From positions 1 to 5,701 of the forward strand of contig JAEWQC010000329.1 in NCBI GenBank assembly GCA_023399355.1: a DNA stretch of 5,701 bases, read 5' to 3'. Of this stretch, positions 1 to 5,194 are shown piece by piece. The DNA is from Bacillota bacterium (GTDB lineage: Bacteria > Bacillota > Clostridia > Acetivibrionales > DTU013). How positions within the stretch are numbered: position 1 is the stretch's first letter; the number at the start of each line of letters is the position of its first letter. The translations under genes and the position numbers were made by a program. The notes under the pieces are model-generated. The model was not told where the DNA came from. It did not search any database and saw nothing but the letters and a program-made list of their open reading frames with translations.

Positions 1-2
1 CT

Positions 3-317
3 ATTGATGATGTTCATTCCAGATTAAAAATTCTGGATAGATTTTATTATTTCAACATTAATCAGAATTGCAGTAATGATTTAATTGAAATGCTGGTTGG
101 AGAATTATATAAAATGCCTTCAAACAATGCGACAAGACAACTGTTTTCAAGTATTTTGGAATTCCTATCCAGTCCTAGATGTGAATTCGAAATTGTAATT
201 GATAAGTTGTCATGGTTATTGGACAACAGGAAGTTTAGCGCCAAAATGGAACGTAATATACTTTCTGTTATTAAAAAACATGAAAACAAGAGTCCATATT
301 GGTTTTTAGATAATTGA
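3..317 (+). CDS. C-terminal part of an unrecognised protein (5' end outside window)
   Basis: An open frame runs in from the left edge and stops at TGA 315-317, giving 104 residues with no upstream stop, so the gene most likely starts before the window. The first internal ATG is at 90, but no good ribosome binding site precedes it. The visible protein is mostly helical and mixed in charge, with no membrane segment, signal peptide or catalytic motif. It ends in an aromatic stretch, SPYWFLDN. I do not recognise the family. The next gene on the same strand begins about 100 bases downstream, so the two could be co-transcribed. No terminator is visible between them. Confidence 0.6.
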   Translation: MDDVHSRLKILDRFYYFNINQNCSNDLIEMLVGELYKMPSNNATRQLFSSILEFLSSPRCEFEIVIDKLSWLLDNRKFSAKMERNILSVIKKHENKSPYWFLDN

Positions 318-408
318 ATGCTAACTATGGAATTGACTGATGGAATAAATTGCACAGAAACCAATAGATAGATTCAGGAGGCTAAGATATCGAAGAAGAT
401 GAAATGGC

Positions 409-414
409 AGGTGA
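409..414 (+). promoter_or_regulatory. Ribosome binding site that decides the UPF0158 start
   Basis: AGGTGA ends five bases before the ATG at 420 and matches the 3' part of the ideal GGAGGTGA site. A second, stronger-looking AGGAGG lies at 376-381. It is 17 bases from the earlier in-frame ATG at 399, too far for good initiation, but only five bases from an in-frame ATA at 387. The ATG at 420 is therefore preferred. Confidence 0.5.
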
Positions 415-419
415 ATAGG

Positions 420-896
420 ATGACACCGGTTAAATTACAGGATATTATTGACGAAATGGAAGTACAGATGGATGAATACCATAAATATCTTAATACCGAA
501 ACTGGTGAAGTAATTACTGTCAGCTCTGAAGATCTTGGGATTGCCGAAGAGTCAGATGAAGATGATGATTTTTCAGAGTACCCGGACTGGCAGAGGGATT
601 CCATAAATGAAGCACTGGATGTGCTGATGAGCTGGGGCAACGGTAAGTATATTGAATTGCCGGACAAGTGGGATACACATGAATACAGCATCATGGAAGC
701 TTTCTGTGGTTCCCTGAGTAATGAAAAGATTAGTAATGCACTTTTTTCTGTCATTCAAGGACGTGGAGCATTCAGAAGGTTTAAAGATGCAATTTGCAGA
801 TACGGTGTTGAAGATACCTGGTACAGATTCCGTGATGAAGCATTAAAAAAGTTGGCAATTGAATGGTGCGAGCACAATAATATCTTATATATGTGA
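420..896 (+). CDS. UPF0158 family protein
   Basis: This encodes 158 residues from ATG 420, beginning MTPVKLQDIIDEMEVQMDEY; an alternative ATG at 399 would add seven. The family signature is clear: an N-terminal VKLQDIIDEME helix, then YLNTETGEV, an acidic linker (EESDEDDD), the segment IELPDKWDTHEYSIMEAF, the GRGAFRRFKDAI block, and the C-terminal WYRFRDEALKKLAIEWCEHNNI. UPF0158 proteins are small, soluble and cytoplasmic, and no biochemical function is established. The acidic centre and basic GAFRRFK block are seen directly; any role in binding a partner would be guesswork. Length is normal for the family and no key block is missing, so this is the one gene in the left region that looks intact. 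It is followed by a flavodoxin remnant after a short AT-rich gap. Confidence 0.85.
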   Translation: MTPVKLQDIIDEMEVQMDEYHKYLNTETGEVITVSSEDLGIAEESDEDDDFSEYPDWQRDSINEALDVLMSWGNGKYIELPDKWDTHEYSIMEAFCGSLSNEKISNALFSVIQGRGAFRRFKDAICRYGVEDTWYRFRDEALKKLAIEWCEHNNILYM

Positions 897-916
897 CAAT
901 ATATAGATAGATTTAA

Positions 917-1132
917 AGAGGTTACAGAAATATTAAAGTTGTGACCAATTGCGGCTCTGGTAAACAGAAACAGATGACAGTTCGTAAAATACTCGACGAA
1001 AATGGCATAAGGGTCATTGATGAGTTCGTCTGCAAAGGCGCAATATTGTTTGTTGCCGTAAGGCATCCGAACTCTATGGATTTAGAGAAGGCGACAGACT
1101 TTGCAAAGGGAGTTATAAATATGAGGGTTTAA
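917..1132 (+). pseudogene. Flavodoxin-like gene remnant (C-terminal half)
   Basis: An open frame after TAA 914-916 reads through NCGSGK, a helix (MTVRKILDENGIRVI), DEFVCKG, then HPNSMDLEKATDFAKGVI and a stop at 1130-1132. This order matches the C-terminal half of clostridial flavodoxin-family proteins: TSGSGK-like loop, long helix, DEF.CKG strand, KGHPN, final helix. The FMN phosphate-binding N-terminal half is absent. About eight residues expected between CKG and HPN (the FDTxGPFKLIGG region) are also missing, which would damage the flavin site. The only usable start is GTG 941, and it lacks a well-placed ribosome binding site. An AAAGAGG at 915-921 lies too far upstream, as if an N-terminal deletion had joined the old leader to the remaining half. 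The match is recalled from family patterns, not searched; a short divergent gene is the alternative. Confidence 0.55.
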
Positions 1133-1177
1133 TTAGAAAGCAGCTCTTATACTTAACGATAACGATATAGTTACACA

Positions 1178-1437
1178 ATGGTCTTGAAAAATCAAAGATG
1201 CCATGTAATGTTTAGTTTATGCTACTTCAGGCCAACTTGGCCCGAAGTGGAGGCAACACGGGTATTCACCCATGAGCAGATTTATTTACATGCCTATGGT
1301 GACGATATTTCAGTTGAGACAACGATTAACTCCGTCCGATGCCACATTTGCCGGATACGGCAAAGACTCCGAAACGGTCCTAAACCGATTGACTACATTG
1401 ATTCCGTCGCAGCATAGGATACAGGATAGCTGTATAA
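1178..1437 (+). pseudogene. Response-regulator remnant: OmpR/PhoB-type DNA-binding domain with frameshift
   Basis: From ATG 1178 the frame reads MFSLCYF, then RVFTHEQIYLHAYGDD, SVETTINSVRCHICRIRQRL and IDYIDSVAA before TAG at 1415-1417. This is the winged-helix output domain of OmpR/PhoB-type regulators: the EF.LLYFL helix, VFT.EQIY, WG.D turn, recognition helix .V..HI.R.R.KL, and Y.I..V wing. The canonical end should be V.GIGYR. In the next frame, from 1414, the DNA reads IGYRIAV and stops at 1435-1437, so loss of one base near 1411-1413 explains the early stop. The receiver domain with its phosphorylated aspartate is entirely missing upstream, and the stretch between LCYF and RVFT is longer and less conserved than usual. 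No ribosome binding site suits ATG 1178. It cannot be a working two-component regulator; at most a free DNA-binding fragment would be made. Confidence 0.65.
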
Positions 1438-1452
1438 GCCCGTATTAAGATA

Positions 1453-1478
1453 GGCCTGACGTAAAGTCGGGTCTTTTT
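1453..1478 (+). terminator. Rho-independent terminator after the response-regulator remnant
   Basis: GGCCTGAC (1453-1460) pairs with GTCGGGTC (1466-1473) over eight base pairs, two of them G-U, around a GTAAA loop. Five T residues follow at 1474-1478. It sits 16 bases after the restored stop of the response-regulator remnant, where that gene's own terminator would be expected. Confidence 0.75.
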
Positions 1479-1486
1479 CAGCAAAA

Positions 1487-1552
1487 AACTGCGAACATTC
1501 TGAAATGAAGCTGCACGAATATTGAAATGAACTTGACTAAAAGTTGAAATGA
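1487..1552 (+). repeat. Three direct repeats at exact 22-bp spacing, resembling an IS21-type end
   Basis: TGAAATGA occurs at 1501-1508, 1523-1530 and 1545-1552, exactly 22 bp apart. The 14 bases before each copy are also partly shared: a TG at the same offset in all three, and ACTGC/GCTGC in the first two. Multiple short terminal repeats close to two helical turns apart are the binding sites of IstA transposase at IS21-family ends, and TGAAATGA-type ends are what I recall from clostridial members. No IstA or IstB coding sequence is visible nearby, so this would be a solo end or relic. An unrelated protein-binding array is the alternative. Confidence 0.45.
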
Positions 1553-1735
1553 TTGCCCGCTACGATTCCCTCATAAACAAAGCTTAAGAATAGAGGAGCT
1601 TATAAATATATGCTTGAATGTGCCTATAATAAAAAATTTGTTGCTATATTAGTTAAGAATGTACAAAAATGGACCAGGAATGTTGAAGACGGAACTGAAA
1701 AATAAAAAAACCTATTCATCAAAAAGACAGAGATA
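1553..1735. other. AT-rich stretch without a recognisable gene
   Basis: Between the 22-bp repeats and the next hairpin I see no gene with family features. A 31-codon frame (ATG 1610 to TAA 1705) lies 11 bases after AGAGGAG (1592-1598). It resembles neither a transposase start nor any family I know. The stretch probably belongs to the same decayed mobile-element region. Confidence 0.4.
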
Positions 1736-1737
1736 AA

Positions 1738-1772
1738 TCCCGGTTACATTGAGCAACCGAGATTTTTATTTT
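1738..1772 (+). terminator. Hairpin with T-run facing the cotJC 3' end
   Basis: TCCCGGTT (1738-1745) pairs with AACCGAGA (1755-1762) with one C-A mismatch, followed by TTTTT at 1763-1767 and TTTT at 1769-1772. The T-run favours + strand termination, ending any transcript from the decayed region. It lies 26 bases past the cotJC stop, which converges from the right. Read on the minus strand the same stem is followed only by GGGATTTAT, so it would be a weak terminator for cotJ. No better cotJ terminator is visible. Confidence 0.6.
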
Positions 1773-1797
1773 CAGGAATGATAAATAGTCTTACATA

Positions 1798-2487
1798 CTA
1801 ATGTTTTTTGGATTCAAAAGCAGGACTGACACCGGAGCCTTTCTGCTGTGGCATTTCAAATGAGGCAGGACTGACACCCATATTAGGTTCGGTGTTCATG
1901 CCAGCAGGCTTTTGCATATAAAATTTCTTTTCAGCCAATTTATCCTGCACAATTCGAAGTGCTTCTCCGAATCGTTGGAAATGGACTATTTCACGTGCTC
2001 TTAGGAAACGAAGCGGGTCAATGACATCAGGGTCATCACTCAAAGCAATCAGGTTTTCATAGGTTGCCCGGGCCTTCTGCTCTGCAGCGAGGTCTTCAGT
2101 AAGGTCTGCAATCGCATCACCCTTGGATTGGAGACATGCAGCATTGAAGGGGACGCCTGCAGCACTCATCGGATAGACTGCATGGTCGTGGTCTGCATAA
2201 GTAGCACCAAGGCCAGCTTTTTTCATCATCTCTGCAGAAGCATCTTTTGTTAATTGATGAACGATGGAACCCACTATTTCCAAGTGTGCAAGCTCTTCCG
2301 TACCGATATCATTTAGCGTTGCTTTAGCAACTTCAGTCGGCATGGAAAATCTCTGGCTCAGATACCTGAGAGAGGCGCCAAGTTCGCCGTCAGGTCCGCC
2401 GTATTGGGTAATTACATATTTGGCCATTTCAGGATTACAAGTCTTTATATTAACCGGGTACTCCAGCTTTTTTTCATAAACCCACAT
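1798..2487 (-). CDS. cotJC: Spore coat protein CotJC, manganese-catalase family
   Basis: This 229-residue protein belongs to the CotJC branch of the manganese catalases, four-helix-bundle di-manganese enzymes that break down hydrogen peroxide; in Bacillus, CotJC sits in the spore coat. All five first-shell ligands are visible by motif: Glu35 in GPDGELGASLRYL, Glu65 and His68 in TEELAHLE, Glu136 in LAAEQKAR, and His169 in REIVHFQRF. Glu166 is the likely second-shell residue. The opening MWVYEKKLEYPV is typical of the family. After about residue 190 the tail is low in complexity and carries GVSPA twice. The start is firm: GGAGG (2496-2500) lies eight bases upstream of ATG. It is last in the cotJA-cotJB-cotJC order, 49 bases after cotJB. 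Catalase activity is expected from the intact ligands but is not shown here. Confidence 0.95.
   Translation of the reverse strand: MWVYEKKLEYPVNIKTCNPEMAKYVITQYGGPDGELGASLRYLSQRFSMPTEVAKATLNDIGTEELAHLEIVGSIVHQLTKDASAEMMKKAGLGATYADHDHAVYPMSAAGVPFNAACLQSKGDAIADLTEDLAAEQKARATYENLIALSDDPDVIDPLRFLRAREIVHFQRFGEALRIVQDKLAEKKFYMQKPAGMNTEPNMGVSPASFEMPQQKGSGVSPAFESKKH
1820..1878 (-). repeat. 14-bp direct repeat in the cotJC tail
   Basis: GCAGGACTGACACC is present at 1820-1833 and again, unchanged, at 1865-1878, a 45-bp (15-codon) offset. On the coding strand both copies encode GVSPA in the flexible C-terminal tail. It may be a remnant of an in-frame duplication. Confidence 0.7.
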
Positions 2488-2536
2488 TTACACAACCTCC
2501 TTTATGAATAATTTTAAAAGCAACGTAACTGCAAAA

Positions 2537-2782
2537 TTAACGTTCCCATGGCCAGGGACTATTGATCCAGGGCCAGGGGTAGGAATTGCTGGCGCTGGCT
2601 GTGATAGGCCCAAACATACGCTCATAGTTATCTCTGATCATTCTGCATCTTTGAGCTGTACTGATGAAAACCATAAGCGCTCTGCCGTCATATGGATGTG
2701 TATTCAAATACAAGTTCAATTCTATGAGCATAAAATCATAGGACATCAATTCTTTCAGTAATTTTTCCTGCGCTTCATACAT
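2537..2782 (-). CDS. cotJB: Spore coat protein CotJB
   Basis: The protein has 81 residues and starts MYEAQEKLLKELMSYDFMLI, followed by ELNLYLNTHPYDGRAL. This is the conserved core of CotJB, a small soluble component of the CotJ spore-coat complex that works with CotJA and CotJC. A helix with YERMFGP follows, then an unusual proline- and tryptophan-rich tail with the PWPW motif twice. An in-frame start six codons earlier (2800) is unlikely, because the AGGAGGTG ribosome binding site falls inside that extension and is correctly placed for the ATG at 2782. The upstream gap to cotJA is long and carries the 41-bp repeat array, while cotJC follows after 49 bases. Length is normal for the family. 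Confidence 0.93.
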   Translation of the reverse strand: MYEAQEKLLKELMSYDFMLIELNLYLNTHPYDGRALMVFISTAQRCRMIRDNYERMFGPITASASNSYPWPWINSPWPWER

Positions 2783-2804
2783 ACAAACACCTCCTGTCAA
2801 AATC

Positions 2805-2818
2805 CCCCTAGGGAGGGG
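2805..2818 (-). other. Short G/C hairpin just upstream of the cotJB ribosome binding site
   Basis: Read on the minus strand, CCCCT (2818-2814) can pair with AGGGG (2809-2805) around a four-base CCCT loop, followed by GATTTTG. The four T residues (2802-2799) make it a weak terminator or attenuator at best. It lies between the repeat array and AGGAGG of cotJB, so it could stabilise a processed end or limit readthrough. No experiment backs either role. Confidence 0.35.
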
Positions 2819-2976
2819 CTGGTCGTTGACTGCGTCAACTGCTCGCCCATGCAGGCTGACTGGTCGTTGACTGCGTCAACTGCTCGCCCATGCAGGCTGA
2901 CTGGTCGTTGACTGCGTCAACTGCTCGCCCATGCAGCCTGACTGGTCGTTGACTGCGTCAACTGCTCGCCCATGCA
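2819..2976. repeat. Four tandem copies of a 41-bp GC-rich unit
   Basis: Units start at 2819, 2860, 2901 and 2942. The first two are identical, the third has one change (GCAGCCTGA for GCAGGCTGA), and the fourth breaks off after 35 bases. Each contains GTTGAC-TGC-GTCAAC, a perfect six-base-pair inverted repeat with a three-base loop. GC content is 25 of 41, well above the AT-rich surroundings. The unit length is not a multiple of three and both strands carry stops, so it does not code for a long peptide. It lies wholly between the cotJA stop and the cotJB start and would be transcribed with the operon as a row of hairpins. Copies are contiguous, with no unique spacers. Confidence 0.97.
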
Positions 2977-2997
2977 ATCGGAATTAAAAGCGAATGT

Positions 2998-3267
2998 TTA
3001 TTGATCTGTCATGTATTCCGGATCTGTGCCATAGGGTCTGTCCAGTTCCGGGAAAATTGTGCCTTGTGCCAGGCCTTTTTCAGGCGGATAGAGACAGCAA
3101 AGGCATTGGAAGGGCACATAGGCATGTGCAAGTTTTGCAAAAAGAATCGGCTGAGGACAATAATATTGAATTTTGCACATATCGACACATTCAGTTCCGG
3201 CTACATTTTCAGGGCTGACGGCAGGTTTGTTTTCGCATGCCTCAGGCTTTATTTCATTAGGTTTCAT
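2998..3267 (-). CDS. cotJA: Spore coat associated protein CotJA
   Basis: This 89-residue protein is the first gene of the cotJ operon. The C-terminal half carries the CotJA core: LAHAYVPFQ at about residues 46-54, YPPEKGLAQGTIFPELDRPY at about 60-79. In Bacillus, CotJA is needed for CotJC to enter the coat. The N-terminal 45 residues are less conserved and charged. The protein is rich in cysteine, with seven at positions 11, 27, 31, 37, 55, 57 and 58, including a CLCC cluster inside the core; this could allow disulfide cross-linking or metal binding, which is inference. GGAGG about six to seven bases upstream fixes the ATG at 3267. In Bacillus the operon is read by mother-cell sigma E. I looked for its -35/-10 pattern upstream and found only weak partial matches, so no promoter is called. 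Confidence 0.92.
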   Translation of the reverse strand: MKPNEIKPEACENKPAVSPENVAGTECVDMCKIQYYCPQPILFAKLAHAYVPFQCLCCLYPPEKGLAQGTIFPELDRPYGTDPEYMTDQ

Positions 3268-3388
3268 CAGACTCCCTCCAATTCAATGGGATGCAACTTC
3301 TTTTTATTATCATATTCATGTTTACATAAAAGTGTTCAATTATATACGTTACAGAAATAATTAGATATGTATTAAAATTTAAAATATA

Positions 3389-3417
3389 TTGACTTTCATT
3401 GTTGAATGTGATATTTT
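3389..3417 (+). promoter_or_regulatory. Sigma-A type promoter for the marR-like gene
   Basis: TTGACT (3389-3394) matches five of six -35 bases. TATTTT (3412-3417) follows after an ideal 17-base spacer and matches four of six -10 bases. The region is very AT-rich. The -10 lies inside the inverted repeat at 3411-3430, so a bound regulator would block polymerase. Confidence 0.6.
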
Positions 3418-3445
3418 ATAGTTAGAATATTTCGGTGTACGAAGT
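3411..3445 (+). promoter_or_regulatory. Candidate operator of the MarR-type regulator (autoregulation)
   Basis: Two inverted repeats overlap here. ATATTTTA (3411-3418) faces TAGAATAT (3423-3430) with seven of eight positions complementary across a four-base spacer. ATTTCG (3429-3434) faces CGAAGT (3440-3445) with five of six matching. The 12 bases TAGAATATTTCG at 3423-3434 recur exactly, in reverse orientation, in front of the ATPase gene at 3976-3987. MarR dimers typically bind such AT-rich palindromes over their own promoters. Overlap with the -10 fits repression. Confidence 0.5.
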
Positions 3446-3465
3446 AATACTTGGAGAAATATAGA

Positions 3466-3942
3466 ATGGATTATAATAAAATTTACGATACGGTATTTGA
3501 TACGTTTAAAAAGCTTCTATATCCGGAAGAGTGGATCAATATCGATCAAACCCTTTCGAAATCGGAACTATTCACGTTGCTTCAGGTGGAGAGAAACGGT
3601 GAGATCATCATGAGCCAGATCGCCGACTACATTAATATATCTATGAGCACTGCAACCGGTATCGTAGAGAGACTCGTCAAGCAGGGATTCATTGAAAGAA
3701 ATCGTAATGATTCAGATAGAAGAATTGTGACGATCAGGCTGACCGCCGAAGGCAAAATACTGGCAGAAAATATAAAAAGTAAAATATTTGGTGTGGCAAA
3801 ACTGCTTCTGGATTCCATGACAGAGGAGGAACAGGAAATTTTATTCCGTATTTTCACCAAGGTTACAAGTGTTTTTTCAACAATGAATTTATCGGAAGTT
3901 GAAGAGAAGGGGAGCGTGATAAAGAAGATCCGGATTGAATGA
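3466..3942 (+). CDS. MarR family transcriptional regulator
   Basis: This 158-residue cytoplasmic DNA-binding protein has the full MarR layout. Dimerisation helices lie at about 1-45, and helix 3 at about 49-57 (MSQIADYIN). The recognition helix at about 60-74 (MSTATGIVERLVKQG) is followed by the wing at about 76-93, with the family D-x-D-R-R signature (NDSDRRIVTIRLT). C-terminal dimerisation helices span about 97-140. The start is ATG 3466, nine bases after GGAG (3453-3456). A TTG at 3451 is in frame but overlaps that site and is rejected. MarR proteins usually repress themselves and a neighbouring gene until a small molecule or oxidation releases them. No cysteine is present, so thiol oxidation sensing of the OhrR kind is excluded; the ligand cannot be told. 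The gene lies 76 bases ahead of the ATPase gene, and both share a 12-bp motif. Confidence 0.93.
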   Translation: MDYNKIYDTVFDTFKKLLYPEEWINIDQTLSKSELFTLLQVERNGEIIMSQIADYINISMSTATGIVERLVKQGFIERNRNDSDRRIVTIRLTAEGKILAENIKSKIFGVAKLLLDSMTEEEQEILFRIFTKVTSVFSTMNLSEVEEKGSVIKKIRIE

Positions 3943-3965
3943 AGCAACTATTTATTTAATTAATA

Positions 3966-3997
3966 TTACGTATTACGAAATATTCTATATACGAAAT
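3966..3997 (+). promoter_or_regulatory. Second copy of the regulator motif, in front of the ATPase gene
   Basis: CGAAATATTCTA at 3976-3987 is the exact reverse complement of 3423-3434 upstream of the regulator. TACGAAAT is repeated here at 3974-3981 and 3990-3997, 16 bases apart, and TTACG occurs at 3966-3970 and 3973-3977. The cluster ends about 20 bases before the start codon and just ahead of the ribosome binding site AAGGAGT (4004-4010). A regulator bound here could roadblock readthrough or block a local promoter. No clear -35/-10 pair is visible in this gap. Confidence 0.5.
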
Positions 3998-4018
3998 TTG
4001 ATGAAGGAGTGAAATATT

Positions 4019-5194
4019 ATGAGGATTATTCTATATACCGGTAAGGGCGGGGTTGGAAAAACAAGCATTGCAGCAGCTACTGCACTTAAAAGTGCCAAAA
4101 ACGGGCTTAAAACATTGGTAGTGAGTACCGATGCGGCACATAGCCTGGGCGACTCGCTGGATACCAGGCTTACGCCTGAACCGGTGGAAATAGTAAAAAA
4201 TCTATGGGCTCAGGAGATCGATTCGATACACGAGGTCGAGAAAGGATGGGGCAAGGTACAGGAATATCTTACGACCCTGTTTACGGCAAAGACCATAAAA
4301 GATATTACTACAGAGGAATTGACGGTATTTCCCGGATTTGAAGATTTGCTCAGTCTGCTGAGGATTCTCGGGTATTATAAGCAGAAAACCTTTGATGTCA
4401 TCATAATCGACTGTGCACCTACAGGTGAAACTCTTGCACTCCTAAGCTTTCCTGATATGCTCAGGTGGTGGATGGATAAATTGTTTCCCCTAAAGAGAAA
4501 GGCCGTTAAAATTTTAAAGCCTGTGGTAGAACCTCTTGCAGGTATCCCACTGCCAAGCGATGGCGTGATGGGCGAGATCGAGAATATTTACAATCAACTG
4601 GATGAGATGAGAACAATCCTTTCAGATAGGGAAATTTCAAGTATACGTATTGTGGTCAATCCTGAGAAGATGGTTATAAAGGAAGCGCAAAGAAGTTTTA
4701 CCTATCTGAATATATACAATTACAATATCGACGCCATCATTGTTAACAGAGTAATTCCCGATAATGTGACCGATGAATATTTCAAGGTCTGGAAGGATAT
4801 TCAGCAAAAATACAGGATCATGATAAAAGAGAGCTTTTCGCCGATACCGATCTATTACGCACCCTTGTTCGAAAGGGAAATTGTCGGGCTTGAAATGCTT
4901 GAAAGGCTTGGTGATGAGGTGTTTGAAAACAGAGATCCTGTTAAGATGGAATATAATTTGAGGACGCAGGAGATCAGGAAAGAGAAAGAAGATTATATAT
5001 TTTCCATACACATGCCGTTCGTTGAGAAGAGTGAGGTGTCATTGAATCAAAAGGCAGCTGAACTGATTATAAAGGTAGGTAACATTAAACGAACGGTTAC
5101 CCTGCCAAGAACGTTGTTGAACTATTCTGTGAAGGGTGCAAAATTCGAAGATGAAATTTTGAAGATAAGGTTTGGTGATAATAATGATAAATGA
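4019..5194 (+). CDS. ArsA/GET3-type ATPase with C-terminal Hsp20-like domain
   Basis: This 391-residue soluble ATPase is of the ArsA/GET3 (TRC40) group. The deviant Walker A GKGGVGKT is at 8-15, with signature Lys9 and Lys14. Switch I is STDAAHSLGDSLD (36-48), switch II is DCAPTGETLALL (131-142), and the A-loop region is VVNPEK (212-217). IIVNRVIPD (240-248) supplies the adenine-contact Asn. Residues about 325-386 form an alpha-crystallin/Hsp20-like domain, as in the ArsA_HSP20 fusion class (IHMPFVEKSEV...VTLPRTLL). The protein has one cysteine, in switch II, and lacks the three arsenite-binding cysteines of ArsA and the CxxC of eukaryotic GET3. No arsB, arsD or arsR is nearby. Arsenic export is therefore unlikely; protein targeting, chaperoning or stress handling is the better guess. 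AAGGAGT lies eight bases before ATG. The next gene overlaps its end by 11 bases, implying coupling. Confidence 0.92.
   Translation: MRIILYTGKGGVGKTSIAAATALKSAKNGLKTLVVSTDAAHSLGDSLDTRLTPEPVEIVKNLWAQEIDSIHEVEKGWGKVQEYLTTLFTAKTIKDITTEELTVFPGFEDLLSLLRILGYYKQKTFDVIIIDCAPTGETLALLSFPDMLRWWMDKLFPLKRKAVKILKPVVEPLAGIPLPSDGVMGEIENIYNQLDEMRTILSDREISSIRIVVNPEKMVIKEAQRSFTYLNIYNYNIDAIIVNRVIPDNVTDEYFKVWKDIQQKYRIMIKESFSPIPIYYAPLFEREIVGLEMLERLGDEVFENRDPVKMEYNLRTQEIRKEKEDYIFSIHMPFVEKSEVSLNQKAAELIIKVGNIKRTVTLPRTLLNYSVKGAKFEDEILKIRFGDNNDK

Noticed and set aside
1610..1705. 31-residue open frame after AGAGGAG
   Set aside because: Spacing of 11 bases is long, the sequence shows no family features, and it lies in a decayed region. 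It may be chance.
2819..2976. CRISPR array
   Set aside because: The 41-bp units are directly contiguous with no unique spacers, and there are no cas genes nearby.
2819..2976. Repeat-encoded peptide
   Set aside because: The unit is 41 bp and the palindrome brings in TGA in some frames. Only an 18-residue minus-strand frame without a ribosome binding site is available.
3268..3400. Sigma-E promoter for cotJA
   Set aside because: Only partial matches to the expected -35 and CATACA-type -10 were found on the minus strand, with wrong spacing or four of eight bases. None is good enough to call.
3451..3465. TTG start for the MarR-type regulator
   Set aside because: The TTG overlaps the GGAG ribosome binding site, which serves ATG 3466 nine bases downstream.
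4019..5194. Arsenic resistance operon
   Set aside because: The ATPase lacks the arsenite-binding cysteines, is single-domain (one P-loop), and has no arsB, arsD or arsR neighbours; the regulator is MarR-type.
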